Source: Gluconacetobacter dulcium
GTDB taxonomy: Bacteria > Pseudomonadota > Alphaproteobacteria > Acetobacterales > Acetobacteraceae
DNA: 64,000 nt
Reading direction: 5' to 3'
Assembly (NCBI RefSeq): GCF_014174165.1
Contig: NZ_JABEQN010000008.1
Location: forward strand, 62,001 to 126,000
Shown: in pieces, positions 8,301-15,761 of the stretch
Numbering within the stretch: the first letter of the stretch is position 1
Layout of the letters: the number at the start of each line of letters is the position of its first letter
Notes under the pieces: generated by a model
The model's database searches: none
Told to the model about the DNA's origin: nothing
The model's input: the letters and a program-made list of their open reading frames with translations, nothing else
Program-made: the position numbers and the translations under genes

Positions 8301-10513
8301 TCGAAGCCGCGTTCGAGCGGGAGATGATCGAGGCGCAGATCGCCTCATACGAGGAACTGCTCGACCAGGTGGACGGCGAGGACCGTCTCTCGCGCAAGCG
8401 CATCGAGCGGATGAAGGAGGGTATGGAGGCGAAGCTCGAAGGCCTCGCCGCCCGCAAGGATGATTTGGTGCATCTGGGCGAGATCGGGATCGACCAGATC
8501 CTCGTCGACGAGGCGCAGCAGTTTCGCAAGCTCAGTTTCGCGACCAACCAGTCCGACCTGAAGGGCATTGACCCGAACGGCAGCCAGCGGGCGTGGGACC
8601 TGTTCGTGAAGACCCGCTATCTGGCGGCGCGGAATCCGGAGCGTCCGCTGATCCTGGCCTCTGGCTCCCCGATCACCAACACGCTTGGCGAGCTCTACAC
8701 CGTTCAGCGCTACATGGCGCTGGAAAGCCTGCAGGAACGCTATCTGCACGAGTTTGATCCGTGGGCGGCGAATTTCGGGGAAACCCGCACCGAACTCGAA
8801 CTGCAGCCGAGCGGCCTTTACAAGCCGGTGACCCGCTTCACCGAGTTTGTGAACGTCGCCGATCTGATGGCGATGTATCTGCATTTTGCCGATGTCGTGC
8901 AGCAGGAGGATCTCCGCCGCTACGTGAAGCTGCCGGCAATTCAAGGCGGGCACCGCGAAATCGTCGTTGCGCCGGCGAATGACGATTTCCGCGCCTACCA
9001 GAAGGTGCTCGCCGAGCGCATCCGCGTCATCGAGAACCGGAAGGCGCGTCCCCAGAAAGGCGACGACATCCTTCTGTCGGTGATCAACGACGCGCGGCAC
9101 GCCGCGATCGACCTCCGGTTCGTCGAGCGCGACCCCGCGAACGAGAATGCGCCCAGCAAGCTCGACGTCATGATCCGCAACGTCTTCCGGATCTGGCAGG
9201 AGACGTCGGAGAACCGCTACACCAACCCGGAGACCGGCGGTCCGTATGACCTGCCGGGCGCCGTGCAGATGGTGTTCTCCGATCTCGGCACCGTCGCGGC
9301 CGAAGGGAAGCGCGGCTTCTCGGCGTATCTGTGGATGCGCGACGAGCTGGTGCGGATGGGTGTGCCCCGCGACCAGATCGCCTTCATGCAGGACTACAAG
9401 AAGGCGGCGGCCAAGCTCCGCCTGTTCGGTGACCTGAACAGCGGGCGCAAGCGGATCCTGATCGGCTCGACCGCAACCATGGGGACGGGGGTGAATGCCC
9501 AGCAGCGGCTGATTGCACTGCACCACCTCGACGTGCCCTGGCTGGTCTCCGACATCATCCAGCGTGAGGGGCGGATCGAACGCCAGGGCAATCAGAACCC
9601 GCTCATCCATATCTACGCCTACGCCCAGGAGGGATCGGTGGACGCCACGAACTGGCAGCTCCTGGAACGCAAGCTGCGCTTCATCTCGCTCGCCATGTCG
9701 GGGGACCGCTCGATCCGACGTATCGAGGACGTCAACGACGACGGCAATCAGTTCGCCATGGCCAAGGCGCTCGCGTCAGGCGATGCACGGCTGATGCAGA
9801 AGGCGGGGCTGGAGGCCGAGCTGGCCAGGCTCGAACGGCTCCACGCCGCGCATTACGACGACCAGTTCGCGGTGCGACGCGCCATCCAGGCGGGCGAGCG
9901 GGACATCGCCAGGGCGAACGAGCTGCTTCCGAAGATCGAGGCGGATATCGCGCGCCGGGAACCGACGCGGGGCGACGCATTCCGCTTCGAGGCGCCGCGT
10001 GGCGCCATGGCAGAGCGGGAGAGGGCAGGGGCCTTTCTCCTGGGGCAGGCCAGGATGGCCGAGAAGCAGGGGGAGGAGGGACGCTGGGTCCTCGGCCGCA
10101 TCGGCGGTTTCGACATCGTGCTCGAAGCGTGGGTGCAGCGGTTCCGCCTGGACGAGAAGCGCAAGGTCGAGGCCACATTGGCGATCGACTTCAGCCACGG
10201 AATCGCGGGGGTAGAGTTCGACGCCGACACAAAGCCCCTCGGCGTTGTGTCCAAAATCGAGCACGCGCTGTTGCGTCTGGACTCTACTCACGCCGAGACG
10301 CTGCGCAGTCGGGCGGACGCCGAGGGTCGGTTGCCCGCCTATCGGGCCCGGCTGGACGTGCCGTTCCGTGAGCAGGCGCTGCTCGACGATAAGCGGAACG
10401 CGCTGGCCGAACTGGAGGCGGAGCTTGCGGCAACGGCCAGCCCTGGCGGGAACGACAATGAAGCGGGTCCGGTGAATAATGCAGCCGCCGGGGACAGCGC
10501 GGCTGCTGCGTAG
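5387..10513 (+). CDS. Adenine-specific DNA methylase fused to SF2 helicase (COG4646 'N12 class' type)
   Basis: A 1,708-residue protein. An N-terminal Rossmann methylase has SAM motif LEPGCGTGLF (about 179) and catalytic IGNPPFS (about 243), indicating N6-adenine or N4-cytosine methylation. A helicase core follows: Walker A AHAVGSGKT (about 880), a DEAQ box (about 1040) and C-terminal helicase motifs around TATMGTGVNAQQR and QREGRIERQGN (about 1361-1400), then a coiled-coil-like tail. Such giant methylase-helicases are common on alphaproteobacterial plasmids; protection of plasmid DNA from host restriction is a plausible role but not proven. I took the ATG at 5387 (MADFGTQFSLFD); an upstream in-frame start at 5315 adds poorly conserved residues. 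An origin-type iteron lies inside the gene. Confidence 0.85.
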   Translation: MADFGTQFSLFDSTPLSGKDTCLYWGDLEGEDADAAPAAFAKALAEAPAVVPQRDFRLAGLRGLAAGWQARARDNLAAIRLLGELERDERNATAAEQAILSRFVGFGAGDLANNLFPRAGDTVGRGWEEIGAELTACTSETERAALARAVQYAHYTPEYIVHTIWDFLLARGFQGGSVLEPGCGTGLFIATRPAKLDGSIAFTGIEMDAVTARIAGCLYPRQWIRQEDFTKAKLDSGYDLAIGNPPFSNRTVHNADDRALWGFSLHDYFIARSIEALRPGGIAAFVTSRHTLDKSSTTARAHMQGMADLLGAVRLPATAMRADAGTDVVVDVLVFRRRAIGELPGDDHWLESAEIPDTDLGQGALHVNRYYLDHGEQVLGRHAWTTSQFGPDYTCEPIAGVALDEALPIALGRIAPDVRFPAPTDGRIVAPAADGRQIGTAADGADLKEGSYFLEGGVLHQIVAGRSSRVLIRKGEQKEGLFQKHARIIEALVPVRDAARRVLRAQMENQPFAKGQGDLKRAYQAFVRQFGPINLTKTTVRVNETTGVETETQRRPNLQPFYDDPDVWLVSSIEEYDEATERGRPGPLFTDRVIHAPVEPEIHSAHDALAVSLHDTGRVDIPLIAELLGRSESDVVTDLGSAIFLDPAFTFPGRDSYVTADAYLSGPVRTKLAKAREAASHDGRFTCNVTALEGVQPEDLRPSDITARLGAPWLPVSDVTDFVREVLGVETRIHHTAQVACWSVDKLPFAGKAEATSVWGTERRHAGELLEDALTQASPKIYDTWTDQDGEHRVLNTQETEAAKEKLAAIRSAFSTWVWQDAERADRLVRLYNDTYNNLVARKFDGAHLRLPGASTTIRLREHQKRVIWRIIATGGTYIAHAVGSGKTFSMCAAVMEQRRLGLISKAMIVVPGHCLAQMAREFLMLYPTAKILVADETNFVKEKRQRFLARAATGNWDAIIITHDAFKFIPVEAAFEREMIEAQIASYEELLDQVDGEDRLSRKRIERMKEGMEAKLEGLAARKDDLVHLGEIGIDQILVDEAQQFRKLSFATNQSDLKGIDPNGSQRAWDLFVKTRYLAARNPERPLILASGSPITNTLGELYTVQRYMALESLQERYLHEFDPWAANFGETRTELELQPSGLYKPVTRFTEFVNVADLMAMYLHFADVVQQEDLRRYVKLPAIQGGHREIVVAPANDDFRAYQKVLAERIRVIENRKARPQKGDDILLSVINDARHAAIDLRFVERDPANENAPSKLDVMIRNVFRIWQETSENRYTNPETGGPYDLPGAVQMVFSDLGTVAAEGKRGFSAYLWMRDELVRMGVPRDQIAFMQDYKKAAAKLRLFGDLNSGRKRILIGSTATMGTGVNAQQRLIALHHLDVPWLVSDIIQREGRIERQGNQNPLIHIYAYAQEGSVDATNWQLLERKLRFISLAMSGDRSIRRIEDVNDDGNQFAMAKALASGDARLMQKAGLEAELARLERLHAAHYDDQFAVRRAIQAGERDIARANELLPKIEADIARREPTRGDAFRFEAPRGAMAERERAGAFLLGQARMAEKQGEEGRWVLGRIGGFDIVLEAWVQRFRLDEKRKVEATLAIDFSHGIAGVEFDADTKPLGVVSKIEHALLRLDSTHAETLRSRADAEGRLPAYRARLDVPFREQALLDDKRNALAELEAELAATASPGGNDNEAGPVNNAAAGDSAAAA
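10199..10218 (+). repeat. Isolated iteron copy inside the methylase/helicase gene
   Basis: The sequence ggaatcgcgggggtagagtt matches the origin iteron consensus at 18 of the first 19 positions, in the same orientation as the array at 1029-1748 but about 8.5 kb away and within coding sequence (H-G-I-A-G-V-E-F). A match this long is unlikely by chance. Confidence 0.65.
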
Positions 10514-10584
10514 GAGAGGCTGGGAAAAATCAATTGACCGGCGTTGTTGGAGGACGCCGGCCATGCCAGGCTGCCAGGGTACGA

Positions 10585-10608
10585 AGGCCGCCGTTCATGG
10601 CGGCTTTC
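10585..10608 (+). terminator. Rho-independent-like terminator after the methylase/helicase
   Basis: Stem gccgcc/ggcggc with loop gttcat, preceded by aag and followed by a short ttt. It lies 75 bp downstream of the stop codon. The T-run is short. Confidence 0.5.
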
Positions 10609-10820
10609 GCCCCTCATCTTGGCCGTTCGATTGGTTTTCTCACTGCCTCAGAAGCGGACAAATCTTTGTGGATTAAAAACGCTTGGCGCTCGGCTGCCGA
10701 TGTTCTTCTAATTATGAGGGCATGGAAACCATCTCGCAGGATATTGCCTGTAGCTAATCGCCTGCTATGGTCATATGTACAAATGCAACATGAGAGTTTT
10801 AAAGATAGGATGAGAATTTC

Positions 10821-13274
10821 ATGAAATGCTTCCTCTCCCATAGTAGTCGTGATAAAAAATCTTATGCAGAAATATTAGCATCCGCACTCAGACCAAACAT
10901 CGAATATGATGAGGCTACATTCGAAGAAGGGATGGGAAATTTAGAAGAGATAATTAATGCTTTAGACAGATCTAGCATATTTGTTCTTTTGATATCTGAT
11001 AACTCTCTTTCTTCTGATTGGGTAAAAAAAGAAATTACTGAAGCACATCATCGATTAAATAACGGCCAATTAAAACGCTTTTTCCCAATTATAATAGATC
11101 CTAATATTAACCATACCGACGATCGTATTCCCTCGTGGATTCGCGATGCATACAATTTGCGGGCGATTACACGACCGACAATAGCAGCAAAAAGAATCAA
11201 AGAACGCCTAGTGGAAGCTTCGTGGCAATCGCATCCTATGCTCAAGAGACGTGACCAGATTTTCGTGGGAAGAAATACACAGATTGGTGAATTTGAACAG
11301 CGGTTCGATGATTTTACGAGGCCTCAACCCACGGTGGTATTTGCGTCAGGATTGAATGAAATCGGACGGAAAACGACCATAAAGCATGCACTTCGTAAAG
11401 CTAACCTTGTTCGTGATACATATGAACCAATTCGTCTAGACCTTAGTAGAGTCGACAATATAGAAGGAGCCATATTGAAGTTGTTCGACATTGGAATAAC
11501 GGAAAATATTATTATTGATAATTTAATGGAACGCACTGTCTCCGAAAAAATAGAACTTTGCTCAAAACTTATTAAAGACATTTTATCATATAAAGAAATT
11601 ATTTTGATAAATGATGACTATTGCGTTCTTCGATTTGACGGGGATGTTGCTCCATGGTTTGAGAAAGTAATAGATTCTCTTCCTAAAGGCAGTCTTGCCA
11701 TTTGTGTCGCGACATCTGCGCGGCCAAACCGACATTTATATATTAATAAACATAAATACTTTTTTATTCACATACCGGAACTTGAAAAAGTAGAAAGAAT
11801 TGGTCTTTTTAAACGATACGCTGGTTTATTTCAAATAAATTTACAAGAAACAGATTATGAAAATTTTATCCCGTTACTAAAGGGGTTCCCGGAACAAGTA
11901 ACCTATGCAATAAATTTAATACACGAGTCTGGAATCGAAAAAGCGTTCAAAGAGTCTCATAATATTGCGAATTTTTCAGTATACCGCGCCAACATTACTA
12001 TAGAAAAATTTCAGAACGATGTTGATGTTATCAATTTCTTAAGATTCATCTCATCTTTTGAGTTCGTGTCGATTGATTTTATTTCTAACATAGAATCTGT
12101 GATGGGTAGAAATATTAACCAGCATTTAGATACACTTCTTCAATATAATGTCTGCGAATCCATTGGAGCAAGTGGTGACTATTTTCGAGTAAACGAAGTG
12201 ATCAGAGATGCTATACTTCGAGATAGATTCCACATAGAGGATTCTTATATTTCGGCATTAAGGGTTTTTGTTGAAGATTTCTCGAAAAATCACAATGAAA
12301 TTACATTTGATATATCAGAATATCAGATCGCTATACGGGAGGCATTGTCATCTGGCATAAAGCTTCCAGATCGAATGCTCATACCTGCGCATTTTCTGCA
12401 AACGATGCGTCGTCTTTATGATCGTAGAGATTACAAAGACGTTGTAGTATTGGCTAACAGAGCATTGATAAACAAGGAAAACTTCGATGAGCGCACAGAG
12501 CAAGATATACGATATTACTTATGTCAAGCTCTGGCTCGGCTGTTAGATCCGCGGTTTTTGGATGAAGTGCATCTTATTCATGGTCCAGAACATGATTTTC
12601 TTATGGGGTTTTACTATCGATTAAAAAGACACTTCCGCAAGGCTCTATCACGTTACAGATCTGCGCTTAGTTATCCTCGCATTGAACAGAGAGCTCGTCA
12701 AGAAATCGTTTTTGTTCTCATTAATATGGAGGATTTTGGACAAGCGATCTCTCTCGCTCGTGAGAATTTCCAAAGGTATCCTCGAAACCCTCTTTTGGCG
12801 CAAGCATACTTTAATTGTTTGATGCACGATTCTAATCGTGATTATGTAAAACTTGAAGGTGAACAAATTCTACAAGCTCTTAATAGCATGGGAGGATCTC
12901 GAGCTATAGAAATATTCGATAATCTGAAAGCAAAATTCGAATTTGAATTTGGTGATAAAGAAGATGCCTTTGTGCAGATTGATATTGCCATAGGTAAATA
13001 TAAAGAGATCATATATCCACTTTTGACAAAATTGGAGATGTCTATATCTAATGAAGATATCTCATTGATACAATCTTCCATTGAAGATATCAAAAGAAGA
13101 AATCCTTCTCCTGGCCATAAGATTGCAATCTACAAAGGTGAAGCAGTTATTGCTGCCCTCTCAGGAGATTATGACCGAGCGCTTAGAATGCTATCTAGAG
13201 AACTATCTGAGTTGAGTGAGGGTGCAAAAGAAAAACTAGAACGTAAATTCCGGCGTATTTCTTGTAACTTGTAG
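10821..13274 (+). CDS. TIR-STAND NTPase-TPR protein, probable anti-phage defence
   Basis: An 817-residue protein in DNA that is far more AT-rich than its neighbours, so almost certainly acquired. An N-terminal TIR domain (about 1-135) starts with CFLSHSSRDK and keeps the W67-x3-E71 helix with the presumed catalytic glutamate, suggesting NAD+ hydrolysis. A STAND/AAA-like NTPase follows with a deviant P-loop GLNEIGRKTT (about 177) and a Walker-B-like ILINDDY. The C-terminal third is helical and TPR-like. Known TIR-STAND proteins sense phage and deplete NAD+; function here is inferred. The ATG at 10821 follows aggatgag. A weak promoter (TTGCCT, 16 bp, TATGGT) lies at 10744-10771. Confidence 0.8.
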   Translation: MKCFLSHSSRDKKSYAEILASALRPNIEYDEATFEEGMGNLEEIINALDRSSIFVLLISDNSLSSDWVKKEITEAHHRLNNGQLKRFFPIIIDPNINHTDDRIPSWIRDAYNLRAITRPTIAAKRIKERLVEASWQSHPMLKRRDQIFVGRNTQIGEFEQRFDDFTRPQPTVVFASGLNEIGRKTTIKHALRKANLVRDTYEPIRLDLSRVDNIEGAILKLFDIGITENIIIDNLMERTVSEKIELCSKLIKDILSYKEIILINDDYCVLRFDGDVAPWFEKVIDSLPKGSLAICVATSARPNRHLYINKHKYFFIHIPELEKVERIGLFKRYAGLFQINLQETDYENFIPLLKGFPEQVTYAINLIHESGIEKAFKESHNIANFSVYRANITIEKFQNDVDVINFLRFISSFEFVSIDFISNIESVMGRNINQHLDTLLQYNVCESIGASGDYFRVNEVIRDAILRDRFHIEDSYISALRVFVEDFSKNHNEITFDISEYQIAIREALSSGIKLPDRMLIPAHFLQTMRRLYDRRDYKDVVVLANRALINKENFDERTEQDIRYYLCQALARLLDPRFLDEVHLIHGPEHDFLMGFYYRLKRHFRKALSRYRSALSYPRIEQRARQEIVFVLINMEDFGQAISLARENFQRYPRNPLLAQAYFNCLMHDSNRDYVKLEGEQILQALNSMGGSRAIEIFDNLKAKFEFEFGDKEDAFVQIDIAIGKYKEIIYPLLTKLEMSISNEDISLIQSSIEDIKRRNPSPGHKIAIYKGEAVIAALSGDYDRALRMLSRELSELSEGAKEKLERKFRRISCNL

Positions 13275-13329
13275 AAATACATCGCGTAATTTTGTTTTAT
13301 AAAAAATAATTGGTGATTCTTCAAAAATA

Positions 13330-13363
13330 GACCGTCCGTTGATGGCATATTACGGACGGTTTC
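13330..13363 (+). terminator. Hairpin downstream of the TIR-STAND gene
   Basis: Inverted repeat accgtccg/cggacggt with a 14-bp loop, 56 bp after the stop codon and followed by a short ttt. It probably ends the transcript. The AT-rich composition continues to about 13400 and then reverts, marking the edge of the acquired segment. No gene is seen in 13275-13709. Confidence 0.45.
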
Positions 13364-13576
13364 AGGAGATAAATTTATTTTTTATTATATTATTTGACAA
13401 AACATACGGATTTACTGAGGGTTATGATCGATTTGGAAAAGGCGGCGATGTCTACTTCCTCAGTTTCCGAACCAATAGTGGACAGGCAGATTCCCCCTCC
13501 TTGCGGACGAAAATGTAGGGGAAAAATAAGCGCGGAGTAGGCAAAGGAAGCGCAAAGCCAGACCAACCCGTCCGCA

Positions 13577-13659
13577 CCAAGTGGTGGGTGCTCCCCATGC
13601 TCGCCGGCTGCGCCGCCTGCGCGTGGGTTGCGCTCCCGGCGCCAGGGCGCCGCACTTGG
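13577..13659 (+). other. Long GC-rich hairpin before the cytosine methylase (family type A)
   Basis: Outer arms ccaagtg (13577-13583) and cacttgg (13653-13659) enclose a GC-rich core. Positions 13583-13650 are almost identical to 18002-18069, though the outer arms of the two elements are different and still pair. A purine-rich stretch (13505-13555) precedes it. The methylase ATG follows 50 bp later. Confidence 0.6.
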
Positions 13660-13709
13660 CCCGGCCGGGATGCCCCGGCTTCCCGACCCTGAAAAGGGAA
13701 GGGAAAACG

Positions 13710-15224
13710 ATGCTGAACGGCAGCACGCACCATACGATCCTCCATGGCCACCTGTTCTGCGGGCTGGGGGGCGGCGCAAAGGGCTTCAATGCCGCCAAGG
13801 CCCGCCATGGGACACTCTCCGCAGATTTCGAATGCCTCGGCGGGATTGATGTCGATCCGGCGGCGATCCGGGATTTCGAGCGGCTCGCCGGTGTTCCCGG
13901 CACGGTGCTGGACCTCTTCGATCGGGGCCAGTACCGCACGTTCCATGGAACGGAGCCGCCGGCGGATTGGCGGGAGGCCGGTCCGCAGGACATTCACCGG
14001 GCGTTCGGCTTCCGCCGCCCTCATATTTTGTTCCTTTCCGCGCCATGCAAGGGATTCTCCGGCCTGCTCTCGGAGCGGACCAGCCGAACGCCGAAATACC
14101 AGGCCCTGAACAGATTGACGCTCCGTGGGATCTGGCTGACGCTGGAAGCGTACAAGGACGACCCGATCGAGTTCATCCTGTTCGAGAACGTGCCGCGTAT
14201 TGCGACGCGGGGGCGTGAGCTGCTCGATCAGATCGTCGCCCTTCTGCGCGGTTACGGATACGCGGTTGCAGAGACGACGCACGATTGCGGCGAATTGGGT
14301 GGGCTGGCGCAGCGGCGCAAGCGCTTCCTGCTGGTCGCGCGGCATGCGCAGAAAGTCCGCCCCTTCCTGTGGGAACCCCCGAAGCGGGCGCTTCTGGGTG
14401 TGGGCGATGTGCTGTCGCGCATGAAGCTGCCCGGCGACGCCGACGCCGGGCCGATGCACCGCATTCCGCGGCTGCACTGGCAGACCTGGGTGCGCCTTGC
14501 CTTTGTCGAGGCCGGGAAGGACTGGCGATCGCTGGAGCGGCTTGCCGTCCAGGACGGATTGCTGCGCGACTACGCGCTGGTCCAGGACACGCCTGGCTGC
14601 TCACCTGCGGCGTCCGAGATCCCCGATCCCCGGCCGAGCAATCACCGGAAGTTCGCCAACATCTACCGTGTCGTCGCCTGGGACGCGGCCACGTCCACGG
14701 TTATCGGCCGCTCTCAACCCAGCGACGGTGCGATGAGCGTCGCCGACCCACGCCCCGGTCTCGCGCGCGGCAAGGGAGACGACTATCTGACCGCCGGACA
14801 TTACGGCGTGGTTCGGTGGAAGGATGGCTGCGGTGCCGTGAGTGCCGCGGCCTGCCACGATAACGGCCGCTGGGCCGTGGCGGATCCACGCCCGCCGTTG
14901 CCGGCGCACGATGAGCGCCTGGTTTCGGTCATTCGCGCGGAAGACGGCACCTGGCACCGGCCGTTCACGACGGCCGAGCTGGCGTGCCTGCAATCCCTCT
15001 TCGACCCGGAGGAACAGGCCGAACTCGACGGCCTGAACGACACGGCGTGGCGGGAGCGGATCGGCAATGCCGTCCCGCCGGACGCAGCACAGGCGATCGC
15101 GGAGGCAATGGGCCGTACGCTGCTGGCCGCCTGGAGCGGAGAGAGCTTCATGCTCAGCGCGGCGCCGATCTGGGTCAGGCCGATCGCGATCGCAGCCAGC
15201 GTCGACCTTCCCCGCTATCAATAA
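13710..15224 (+). CDS. C5-cytosine DNA methyltransferase
   Basis: The 504-residue protein shows the ordered motifs of 5-methylcytosine methylases: motif I FCGLGGGAKGF (about 16), motif IV APCKGFS with the catalytic cysteine (about 110), motif VI ENV (about 158), motif VIII QRRKRF (about 200) and motif X RIGNAVPPDAA (about 450). The region between VIII and X, the target-recognition part, is long. There is no adjacent restriction nuclease, so it looks like a solitary methylase that would mask sites from host restriction. The ATG at 13710 has gggaagggaaa just upstream; the frame is open further 5' but runs through the hairpin. Confidence 0.88.
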   Translation: MLNGSTHHTILHGHLFCGLGGGAKGFNAAKARHGTLSADFECLGGIDVDPAAIRDFERLAGVPGTVLDLFDRGQYRTFHGTEPPADWREAGPQDIHRAFGFRRPHILFLSAPCKGFSGLLSERTSRTPKYQALNRLTLRGIWLTLEAYKDDPIEFILFENVPRIATRGRELLDQIVALLRGYGYAVAETTHDCGELGGLAQRRKRFLLVARHAQKVRPFLWEPPKRALLGVGDVLSRMKLPGDADAGPMHRIPRLHWQTWVRLAFVEAGKDWRSLERLAVQDGLLRDYALVQDTPGCSPAASEIPDPRPSNHRKFANIYRVVAWDAATSTVIGRSQPSDGAMSVADPRPGLARGKGDDYLTAGHYGVVRWKDGCGAVSAAACHDNGRWAVADPRPPLPAHDERLVSVIRAEDGTWHRPFTTAELACLQSLFDPEEQAELDGLNDTAWRERIGNAVPPDAAQAIAEAMGRTLLAAWSGESFMLSAAPIWVRPIAIAASVDLPRYQ

Positions 15225-15247
15225 TCTATGCCGATCAGGAGATCATC

Positions 15248-15550
15248 ATGGCCGAGTATCGCGTCAAAATCGGGTTCTGGCTGCGTGCATACGACAGCTT
15301 CACGATCGACGCCGCCTCACCGGAGGAGGCGATCGAAATCGCCAGGCGGGAGGCCCGGAAAGAAATCGAGAGCAGCGGGAAGCCGGAGCATATCGAAACC
15401 GACGAGCGGCGCGAGGGCGTGATCCTGTACGTCGATCGCGTCGGCGCAGCCCTCGATGTCGCGACGGTCGCCGAGGATCTCGCGTTTGATGACGATCGGA
15501 TTCATCCGGCGGAGGAACGCCCGGCAGAGCAGGAAATCCAATCTGCCTGA
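15248..15550 (+). CDS. Hypothetical protein, 100 aa (DpnD/PcfM-like N-terminus)
   Basis: The ATG at 15248 is preceded by tcaggagatc, a good ribosome site, 23 bp after the methylase stop, so the two are probably one operon. The first 40 residues (EYRVKIGFWLRAYDSFTIDA, then an alpha helix SPEEAIEIARREAR) resemble the small beta-alpha units seen in DpnD/PcfM-type proteins. The C-terminus is acidic. No catalytic motif is visible. Confidence 0.6.
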   Translation: MAEYRVKIGFWLRAYDSFTIDAASPEEAIEIARREARKEIESSGKPEHIETDERREGVILYVDRVGAALDVATVAEDLAFDDDRIHPAEERPAEQEIQSA

Positions 15551-15610
15551 CAAACAGGGGAGGAGGCGGAACACGGAAGACAAACAGAAGAGAAAGATGG
15601 CTGCCACGAC

Positions 15611-15672
15611 CCCGGCGCGCGCTCAAGGCCAAGGCGAGCGCGGCGTTGCCGCGGCCTTGCCCGCGCGCCGGG
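15611..15672 (+). other. GC-rich hairpin with purine-rich leader before the ParB-domain gene
   Basis: A 20-bp nearly perfect stem pairs 15611-15630 with 15653-15672 (cccggcgcgcg... against ...cgcgcgccggg). A purine-rich tract (15555-15600) comes immediately before. It lies about 90 bp upstream of the ParB-domain gene and belongs to the same architectural family as the hairpins at 4.7, 13.6 and 18.0 kb. Confidence 0.6.
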
Positions 15673-15761
15673 CCCGTGCCCGCCGGAAAGTATCAGGCAG
15701 GAAAGTGATGGCAGGGTGCCGTCGCTTGTCCGGATGCCTGCGCTCTCCGAAAGGCCGAACC

